Both the position numbers and the translations under genes were made by a program. From an uncultured Ruminococcus sp. (GTDB lineage: Bacteria; Bacillota; Clostridia; Oscillospirales; Acutalibacteraceae), in NCBI GenBank assembly GCA_902797525.1, contig CADBSZ010000095.1, positions 1 through 26,586 on the forward strand: a DNA stretch of 26,586 bases, in the 5' to 3' direction. The notes under the pieces were generated by a model. That model ran no database searches. It saw nothing but the letters and a program-made list of their open reading frames with translations, and was not told the origin of the DNA. The first letter of the stretch is position 1. Every line of letters begins with the position of its first letter. This document shows positions 21,754-26,586 of the stretch, in pieces.

Positions 21754-23046
21754 ATGGCAAATCAAACTTCAAAAACACTTCGCAACCAAATGATGTATCA
21801 GGTGTTTGTGCGCAATTTCAGCGAAGAAGGCACCTTTGCGCAGGTGCAGGCGCGGCTTGACGACATCAAGGCGCTCGGCACCGACATCGTATGGCTCATG
21901 CCCATTCATCCCATCGGAAAGGCAAAGCGAAAGGGGACGCTCGGCTCGCCCTATGCCATCAGCGACTATCGCGCGATTAATCCCGAATTTGGCACGCTCG
22001 ACGATTTCAAATCGCTTGTTGCCGCCATTCACGACAGGGACATGAAGTGTATTATCGACGTGGTTTATAACCACACTGCGCCCGATTCCGTGCTGCGAAA
22101 CGAGCACCCGAAATGGTTTTTTCATAAGCCTGACGGCTCATTTGGCAACCGCGTAGGCGATTGGAGCGACATTATTGACCTTGATTATTCTAATAAAGAA
22201 TTATGGAGATACCAGATTGATACCCTCAAAATGTGGGCGGAAATCGTTGATGGTTTCCGATGCGACGTCGCGCCGCTGATTCCGATAGCGTTTTGGGAGC
22301 AGGCGCGCCAAGAGGTGGAGCAGGTTCGCCCGGGCGCGATTTGGCTCAGCGAGTCGGTTGAGCCGAATTTCATTTTGTATTTGCGCTCGCAGGGCATGAC
22401 TGCGCTGTCCGATTCCGAAATCTACCGCGCGTTCGACCTCAGCTATGATTACGACTGCTACGACGCGTTCAAGGCGGTGCTTTGCGGAACGGGCAGCCTG
22501 CAAGCCTATGCAGACGCGGTTAACCGTCAGGAATACACCTATCCCGACAACTATGTTAAGCTTCGCTTTTTGGAGAACCATGACCAAACGCGCGCGCGGT
22601 TCTTCCTGCCGGATGTAAAGCTTTTGAAAAACTGGACGGCGTTTATGTTCTTCCAAAAGGGCATGCCGCTGGTGTATGCCGGTCAGGAGCGCGGCGTGTC
22701 GCATTTGCCGAGCCTGTTTGACAAGGACACCGTGCCGTGGAACGGAGCAGAAACCGTTGATTTAAGCGATTATATCGCCGGGCTCGCCGCCATCAAGCGC
22801 GACGGCATTTTTACCGACAGCACCTATCAGGTCAAGGCAATAGGGGACAGCGTGCTGACCGCGACGCACGAAAAGAACGACAAAAAAGCCGTCGGTGTTT
22901 TCCCGGTCAAGGACTGCACCGCCTTTGTGCCCGTCGGTTTGCCCGACGGCGTTTATACCAATCTGATAGACGACACGCAAATCGAAGTATTCCGCGGCGG
23001 AATTCAGTGTTTTGGAAAAGCAATTATTTTAATTCGTAATTCGTAA
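21754..23046 (+). CDS. Intracellular alpha-amylase family (GH13) glycoside hydrolase
   Basis: 430 aa with no signal peptide, hence cytoplasmic. The four GH13 motifs are intact: I DVVYNH (102-107), II GFRCDVAP with nucleophile D171, III WLSESVE with acid/base E200, IV FLENHD with D277. The fold is a (beta/alpha)8 barrel with a short C-terminal beta domain; at 430 aa it lacks extra N-terminal or carbohydrate-binding domains, so it probably trims short maltodextrins, though exact specificity cannot be read. The ATG at 21754 is six bases after GAGAGTGA; the in-frame GTG at 21745 lies in the ribosome site. The last codons and stop are built from a TAATTCG heptamer repeat (23030-23056). Confidence 0.9.
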   Translation: MANQTSKTLRNQMMYQVFVRNFSEEGTFAQVQARLDDIKALGTDIVWLMPIHPIGKAKRKGTLGSPYAISDYRAINPEFGTLDDFKSLVAAIHDRDMKCIIDVVYNHTAPDSVLRNEHPKWFFHKPDGSFGNRVGDWSDIIDLDYSNKELWRYQIDTLKMWAEIVDGFRCDVAPLIPIAFWEQARQEVEQVRPGAIWLSESVEPNFILYLRSQGMTALSDSEIYRAFDLSYDYDCYDAFKAVLCGTGSLQAYADAVNRQEYTYPDNYVKLRFLENHDQTRARFFLPDVKLLKNWTAFMFFQKGMPLVYAGQERGVSHLPSLFDKDTVPWNGAETVDLSDYIAGLAAIKRDGIFTDSTYQVKAIGDSVLTATHEKNDKKAVGVFPVKDCTAFVPVGLPDGVYTNLIDDTQIEVFRGGIQCFGKAIILIRNS

Positions 23047-23056
23047 TGCGTAATAA
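23030..23056 (+). repeat. Imperfect heptamer repeat TAATTCG over the amylase stop
   Basis: TAATTCG, TAATTCG, TAATGCG, TAATAA in tandem. It encodes the end of the amylase (Ile-Arg-Asn-Ser) and its TAA. A related AATTCGTAAT occurs in the intergenic DNA at 24054-24063. Confidence 0.7.
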
Positions 23057-23089
23057 AAAGGTCGGCTCGTTTTAAACTGAGCCGACCTT
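23053..23089. terminator. Terminator between amylase and yebC (best on the minus strand)
   Basis: Eleven-base stem AAGGTCGGCTC / GAGCCGACCTT with a 10-base loop. On the minus strand it is followed by TTTATTACG after the TTT-ending stem (five T in a row), so it ends leftward transcripts from yebC; on the plus strand the T run is missing and it may act mainly as an mRNA 3' end stabiliser for the amylase. Confidence 0.75.
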
Positions 23090-23123
23090 CACTATGTGTA
23101 ATTTTATCAATGCCTTGGCAGTC

Positions 23124-23231
23124 CGCCTTTGATAAAAGCAAAGAAAAACGGCAAGTCAAACCTTGGTAAAATTCAAAGGCTTGACGCGCCGTTGCACTTT
23201 CTTTCTGTTAAATTTATCGTTCCCAAAGGCG
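23124..23231. repeat. 108-nt long imperfect hairpin (MITE-like or structured 3' element)
   Basis: Nested complementary blocks: CGCCTTTG (23124-31)/CAAAGGCG (23224-31); ATAAA (23132-36)/TTTAT (23213-17); AAAGAAA (23140-46)/TTTCTTT (23198-204); AACGGC (23147-52)/GCCGTT (23188-93); GTCAA (23155-59)/TTGAC (23181-85); CCTT (23161-64)/AAGG (23176-79), loop of 11. About 35 pairs in all with small internal loops and bulges. It lies 14 bases past the yebC stop. Function unknown. Confidence 0.6.
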
Positions 23232-23245
23232 CACTAACAGACGAG

Positions 23246-23977
23246 TTACTCGTCCCAGTTGTGCCAGACGTTTTGAATGTCGTCGTTGTCCTCGAACATG
23301 TCGAGCATTTTCTGCATTTTAACGGCGGTGTCCTCGTCGTCAATCTTGGTGTAGGTGCTTGGAACCATCTCCAGCTCCGCCGAAGCAAACACATAGCCGA
23401 GCTTTTCCATTTCGTCGCGCACCGCGCTGAAATCCTCGGGCTCGGTATAAACGGTGAAAATATCCTCGTCCGCCTCAAAGTCCGAAGCGCCGCATTCAAG
23501 CGCGTCGCTCATTACGGTGTCTTCGTCCTTCTCCAAATCCTCGCGCTCAATCACAATAACGCCCTTCTGCGAGAACATGAAGCTAACGCAGCCCTGGGTG
23601 CCCATGTTGCCGCCGAACTTGTCGAAGTAATGTCTGACCTCGCCTGCGGTACGGTTGCGGTTGTCAGTCAGCGCCTCAACAATGACCGCTACGCCGCTGG
23701 GACCGTAGCCCTCATAGGTAACGGCTTCGTAGTTGGTGGAATCGCTGTCATTCGCCGCTTTTTTAATAATACGCTCAATGTTATCGTTGGGCACGTTCGC
23801 CGCCTTCGCCTTGGCGATGGTGTCCTTTAATTTGGAGTTAACCGCAGGGTCTGCGCTGCCGCCGGTTTTAATCGCAACAATCAGCTCTCTGCCGATTTTG
23901 GTAAAAACCTTGGCGCGCGCCGCGTCGTTTTTGCCTTTTTTCTGTTTAATGGTACTCCATTTGTTATGTCCTGACAT
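23246..23977 (-). CDS. yebC: YebC/TACO1 family protein (translation factor/regulator)
   Basis: 243 aa, the family norm. The invariant start [27 protein letters not shown] block is present (residues 1-23), then [16 protein letters not shown], the hinge [33 protein letters not shown], and FDKFGGNMG. Three-domain cytoplasmic protein; historically annotated as a transcriptional regulator, and in recent work linked to ribosomes and translation of difficult (proline-rich) stretches. The chosen ATG follows AAAAGGAATG-type ribosome site. Monocistronic: promoter at 24009-24037, terminator at 23053-23089 beyond a long hairpin. Confidence 0.96.
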   Translation of the reverse strand: MSGHNKWSTIKQKKGKNDAARAKVFTKIGRELIVAIKTGGSADPAVNSKLKDTIAKAKAANVPNDNIERIIKKAANDSDSTNYEAVTYEGYGPSGVAVIVEALTDNRNRTAGEVRHYFDKFGGNMGTQGCVSFMFSQKGVIVIEREDLEKDEDTVMSDALECGASDFEADEDIFTVYTEPEDFSAVRDEMEKLGYVFASAELEMVPSTYTKIDDEDTAVKMQKMLDMFEDNDDIQNVWHNWDE

Positions 23978-24008
23978 AAAATCATTCCTTTTCCATTTTA
24001 TCTAGTTA

Positions 24009-24037
24009 AGTATATCACAAGGGAAAAGCAGTGTAAA
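24009..24037 (-). promoter_or_regulatory. Promoter of yebC
   Basis: Minus strand: TTTACA, 17-base spacer, TATACT with a TGA extension directly before the -10. Confidence 0.75.
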
Positions 24038-24070
24038 TAAATTAAAAGTTACAAATTCGTAATCAATTTA

Positions 24071-24112
24071 CCGGCGTAAAAAAACAGACTGCTCTGCGGC
24101 AGCCTGTTTTTT
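24071..24112 (-). terminator. Intrinsic terminator after the membrane-anchored protein gene
   Basis: AAAAAACAG-CTGC pairing with GCAG-CTGTTTTTT with one mismatch in the stem and a 6-base loop. Read on the minus strand it ends in TTTTTTTACG. Lies directly downstream of the gene at 24115-25140 and upstream of the yebC promoter. Confidence 0.85.
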
Positions 24113-24114
24113 GA

Positions 24115-25140
24115 TTAATCCTTGGTGTATTCAATCGGTTGTTCAACGGTAGTGGGGGTGGCGCCGTCGGCGGCAGGCATCACAAATTCCTGGATAATCG
24201 TCAGCTTTTCGCCGTCAACGGTATACTTAAACGACTGGCTGCGTGTTTCCAGATAGAACGAGCTGAGCGTCACCTTGCCGTCATCGCAGCTGTAAAGTCC
24301 GTTCTCCACTTGCTTGGAGTTGGCGGTTTTGGTGGTAATATTATAGGTGCCGTCGCCGTTGAAGGTGAGCGTTTGCGACGCCATCTCGTTTTTGTTCGTC
24401 CAGCTTCCGACTGCATTGTCGTCCTTATTAAACTCACCCTCGCGCTTGATTTCTATGGGCGAGGCGGCCTTGTCGTCGAACTCAAACGCCATTTCCTCGG
24501 AATAAATGTTGGTCAGCTTCATGGTTTTGCCGGTAAACACGTTGCCGGAAACATCGTAGTAATACACGCCGTCAATCGAGTTGGTGTTTTCAATGTCCAC
24601 AACCGCTTTGCCGACATTTGCCTTGCCGTCCTCAGAGTCGGTCACATCGTCGTCGGTGAGGCGGCGCAGGGTGTAGTTGCCAAAATACTCAAAGGAACCG
24701 ATTTGAATTTTCAGTGTATCGTCCGGCTCGAAAACAAAATAGTAGTCGGCGGTCTGCGGCTCGTCTGCGGTGGCGGTCATGCCGGTCTGAACAGGCGCGG
24801 AGTAGTGCCAGCTTGTTTCGGCTTTGCTGCCGAACAGGTTGGTATTGACAACGCCGTTAAAAAGGAACAGGCGGCAAATCACGGCAAACAGTACCGCGCA
24901 AATGACAATTGCAGCGCTGATCACGATGGTGCGCTGCAGCACCTTGCTTTTGCCGGGAACCAGGGGGATTTCTTCCAAAACGGGAGAGTCGCCGTCAGCC
25001 TCTGCGGCAGCTTTTTCGGCTGCCATCTCCGCTTCTGCAAAGCTCGGCTCTGCGGCTTCAGCCGCCGAATCAGTAATTTCTGTATTTTCTGTATTTTCTG
25101 TATCCGTGTCGGGGGTCAATAATTCTTTATTCTCGTCCAA
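24115..25140 (-). CDS. Single-pass membrane protein with two lipocalin-like (DUF5640-type) domains, function unknown
   Basis: 341 aa. I do not recognise a named family for the whole. A ~65-residue acidic, low-complexity cytoplasmic start (Glu/Asp/Ala/Thr-rich, with TENTENTE coded by a 9-base tandem repeat at ~25078-25104) is followed by one membrane helix (~71-93, RTIVISAAIVICAVLFAVICR) and an external part. That part seems to hold two related beta-rich units, each with a Trp start, an F-x-x-DDT or DGTY strand and a G-NY/G-LY strand: ~105-165 and ~245-325. The second (SWTNKNEM, LTFNGDGTYNI, VDGEKLTI) resembles DUF5640/lipocalin-like repeats of Clostridia. The start is TTG at 25140, eight bases after AAAGGAGG; the longer frame from 25167 has its own ribosome site within codons. 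Own promoter and terminator: monocistronic. Confidence 0.8.
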   Translation of the reverse strand: MDENKELLTPDTDTENTENTEITDSAAEAAEPSFAEAEMAAEKAAAEADGDSPVLEEIPLVPGKSKVLQRTIVISAAIVICAVLFAVICRLFLFNGVVNTNLFGSKAETSWHYSAPVQTGMTATADEPQTADYYFVFEPDDTLKIQIGSFEYFGNYTLRRLTDDDVTDSEDGKANVGKAVVDIENTNSIDGVYYYDVSGNVFTGKTMKLTNIYSEEMAFEFDDKAASPIEIKREGEFNKDDNAVGSWTNKNEMASQTLTFNGDGTYNITTKTANSKQVENGLYSCDDGKVTLSSFYLETRSQSFKYTVDGEKLTIIQEFVMPAADGATPTTVEQPIEYTKD

Positions 25141-25172
25141 CTGTGATACCTCCTTTTGAATTTTCAACCTTT

Positions 25173-25201
25173 ATCATACTATATTTTTTTGAAGAAATCA
25201 A
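25173..25201 (-). promoter_or_regulatory. Promoter of the membrane-anchored protein gene
   Basis: Minus strand: TTGATT, 17-base spacer, TATGAT; leader of about 27 bases. Confidence 0.7.
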
Positions 25202-25267
25202 CTGTTTTTTGCTTTTTACACGGGAATACCGCGCAAAAATAATAGTTACAATTTGGTTACAAATCCA

Positions 25268-25296
25268 TTGCCAAACGCCGCGAACGGTGCTATACT
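25268..25296 (+). promoter_or_regulatory. Promoter of yicC-remA-gmk
   Basis: TTGCCA (25268-25273), 17-base spacer, TATACT (25291-25296). The predicted start near 25303 lies in the middle of a CTATAC-AAT-GTATAG palindrome (25295-25309). Confidence 0.7.
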
Positions 25297-25345
25297 ATAC
25301 AATGTATAGGAATGTAATCCGACATCACAGGAAAGGAAGAGGTAC

Positions 25346-26230
25346 ATGGTTAAATCAATGACAGGCTTCGGCAGATGCGAAACCGAGCTGAACGGCCGTG
25401 CCATAACCGTGGAGCTGAAAAGCGTCAATCACCGCTATTTCGAGTTCTCGTGCCGCATCACCAGGGGCTACAGCTTCTTGGAGGATAAGCTCAAGGCATT
25501 TGTCAACTCGCGTGTTTCGCGCGGCAAAATTGACATGTTCGTGTCAATCGGCGCCGATGACGACACGCCCGGCGAGGTCACCGTCAACCACAGCTTAGTG
25601 TCCGGCTATCTTGCCGCAATGAAAGAAATCAGCGAAACCTACGGCATCGAAAACGACGCCACCGTGGTTTCAATATCCCGTTTTCCCGACGTATTCACCG
25701 TCAACAAAGCGGCAGTGGATGAAGAACAGCTCACCGCCGACGTGCTTTCCGCCGCGGGCGTTGCGCTTGATTCCTTTATCGCCATGCGCGAGGCAGAGGG
25801 CGAAAAGATGAAGGCCGACATTCTCAGCCGCGCCAACACCATTCTTTCGATTGTGGATGAAATCGAGGAGCGCTCGCCGCAGACCGTTAAGGAATACGAG
25901 GCACGTCTGCTCGACCGCATCCGTCAAACGCTTGAAAACCTCAGCGTTGAGGTGGACGAACAGCGCATTCTCACTGAGGTTGCCGTATTTGCCGACAAGG
26001 TGGCGGTCGCCGAGGAAACCGTGCGTTTGCGCAGTCACTTTGATCAGCTTGCGCAGTTTTTGGACAAAAGCGAGCCGGTCGGCAGAAAAATCGACTTCAT
26101 CATTCAGGAAATGAACCGCGAAGCGAACACCATCGGCTCAAAGGTGCAGGACGCCGTGCTGGCGCATAAGGTGGTTGACATCAAGAGCGAAATCGAAAAA
26201 ATCCGCGAGCAAGTTCAAAACATCGAGTAA
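25346..26230 (+). CDS. yicC: YicC/YloC family endoribonuclease
   Basis: 294 aa, matching the YicC/YloC family (N-terminal YicC domain plus C-terminal DUF1732). Landmarks: [10 protein letters not shown] at the start, [14 protein letters not shown], a long helical middle, and the highly conserved end [20 protein letters not shown] followed by [18 protein letters not shown]. Members of the family are reported endoribonucleases acting on single-stranded RNA. AAGAGG is just before the ATG. It is the first gene of the widespread cluster yicC-remA-gmk, 11 bases before remA. Confidence 0.95.
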   Translation: MVKSMTGFGRCETELNGRAITVELKSVNHRYFEFSCRITRGYSFLEDKLKAFVNSRVSRGKIDMFVSIGADDDTPGEVTVNHSLVSGYLAAMKEISETYGIENDATVVSISRFPDVFTVNKAAVDEEQLTADVLSAAGVALDSFIAMREAEGEKMKADILSRANTILSIVDEIEERSPQTVKEYEARLLDRIRQTLENLSVEVDEQRILTEVAVFADKVAVAEETVRLRSHFDQLAQFLDKSEPVGRKIDFIIQEMNREANTIGSKVQDAVLAHKVVDIKSEIEKIREQVQNIE

Positions 26231-26241
26231 GGAGCAAAGGT

Positions 26242-26496
26242 ATGAAGCTAATTAACATCGGCTTCGGCAACCTGGTCAGCAGCGACAAGCTGGTGGCGGT
26301 TGTCGCGCCCGATTCGGCGCCCGTAAAGCGTATTGTGCAGGAGGCAAAGGCAAACGGCTTGCTGATTGACGCGACCTGCGGCAGAAAATGCAAGTCCGTG
26401 CTGATTAACGAAAGCAACCATGTGGTGCTGTCCGCCGTGTCCTGTGAGACGATTCAAAACCGCGCTTCGGAAAGTGAGGAAAAGGATGAGCAATAA
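26242..26496 (+). CDS. remA: RemA (DUF370) extracellular matrix/biofilm regulator family
   Basis: 84 aa. [12 protein letters not shown] start, then [18 protein letters not shown] and [15 protein letters not shown], all typical of RemA (DUF370), a small DNA-binding protein that assembles into rings and, in Bacillus subtilis, activates matrix and osmoprotection genes. Length fits (family ~85-90 aa). TAAGGAG lies before the ATG. It sits between yicC and gmk as in most Firmicutes, and its last 11 bases overlap the gmk start. Its targets in this organism are unknown. Confidence 0.94.
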   Translation: MKLINIGFGNLVSSDKLVAVVAPDSAPVKRIVQEAKANGLLIDATCGRKCKSVLINESNHVVLSAVSCETIQNRASESEEKDEQ

Positions 26497-26586
26497 AAGA
26501 GGGATTTTGGTGCTCTACACCGGCTGCTCCGGTGTGGGAAAGGGTACCATTATGAAGCAGCTTTTGCAGCGCGACGACTCCCTGCG
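26486..26586 (+). CDS. gmk: Guanylate kinase, 5' part only (runs off the window)
   Basis: 33 codons are visible. [21 protein letters not shown] carries a P-loop (GCSGVGKGT) at ~13-21, followed by [12 protein letters not shown], as in guanylate kinase, which phosphorylates GMP to GDP. The P-loop begins LYTGCSG where many Gmk proteins have LSGPSG, a mild variation seen in clostridial members. The start lies within the remA end (11-base overlap) and is preceded by GAGGAAAAGG. The remaining ~170 residues are outside the window. Confidence 0.88.
   Translation, partial: MSNKRGILVLYTGCSGVGKGTIMKQLLQRDDSL

Noticed and set aside
21754..23046. Amylase as a partner of the sugar ABC importer
   Set aside because: The two are 8 kb apart in different operons with different promoters; nothing in the sequence links them.
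20804..23190. Shared 11-mer CTTGACGCGCC in the degV leader (20804) and in the long hairpin (23180) as evidence of a common repeat
   Set aside because: Given the amount of intergenic DNA compared, one such match is near chance expectation, and flanks do not align.
1..26586. CRISPR array, prophage, insertion sequence, tRNA or rRNA
   Set aside because: No regularly spaced repeats, no transposase or phage gene, and no cloverleaf or rRNA-like sequence was seen.

Overview
The window looks like a chromosomal segment of a Gram-positive anaerobe of class Clostridia, probably close to Oscillospiraceae/Ruminococcaceae (an inference from gene content, not a database result). The signs are a V-type ATP synthase operon, a two-gene minimal SUF (SmsCB-like) Fe-S pair, a lipoprotein-dependent sugar ABC importer, DegV, the yicC-remA-gmk cluster, strong AGGAGG ribosome binding sites with frequent TTG/GTG starts, moderately GC-rich genes and AT-rich intergenic DNA full of canonical TTGNNN-17-TATAAT promoters. 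I found no phage, insertion sequence, CRISPR array, tRNA or rRNA. It reads as housekeeping and metabolic chromosome.

Layout. 1-2493: start of a leftward V-ATPase operon (ntpF, ntpI, first codons of ntpK) with its promoter. 2605-7615: rightward YbaK/EbsC deacylase, a 1344-aa RND permease with a roughly 310-residue coiled-coil insertion, and a YbjQ-family protein, ending in a bidirectional terminator. 7622-8700: leftward pair of a C39-like papain-fold protein and a NimA/PPOX flavoprotein. 8739-10550: rightward smsC-smsB. 10586-13917: leftward sugar ABC operon (lipoprotein, two permeases, no ATPase). 13918-14302: about 385 bp of non-coding DNA rich in inverted repeats and promoter-like boxes. 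14303-14747: a second PPOX flavoprotein. 14746-15300: maf (leftward). 15370-16500: cysK with a structured leader. 16502-16926: a short DtxR-family iron-type regulator (leftward). 16966-18682: ilvA-ridA. 18681-20565: ABC-2 type exporter (leftward). 20646-23046: degV behind a hairpin-rich, possibly attenuated leader, then an intracellular GH13 amylase. 23058-23245: terminator plus a 108-nt long imperfect hairpin. 23246-24037: yebC. 24079-25201: a membrane-anchored protein of unknown function. 25268-26586: yicC-remA-gmk (gmk cut by the window end).

How genes work together. IlvA makes reactive enamines/imines that RidA hydrolyses; the two are adjacent and co-oriented. SmsC and SmsB should form one Fe-S scaffold complex. 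The solute-binding lipoprotein and two permeases form an importer that must borrow an ATPase from elsewhere. The ABC ATPase/permease pair forms an exporter. Convergent genes are repeatedly separated by a single bidirectional terminator.

The most interesting non-routine signals are: the degV leader, where a 10-nt apical segment of the first hairpin is perfectly complementary to the 3' arm of a terminator-like hairpin; the long imperfect hairpin between the amylase and yebC; the coiled-coil insertion splitting a porter subdomain of the RND pump; the promoter/operator palindromes at 14121-14268; and a six-codon Cys-ending leader ORF upstream of cysK.
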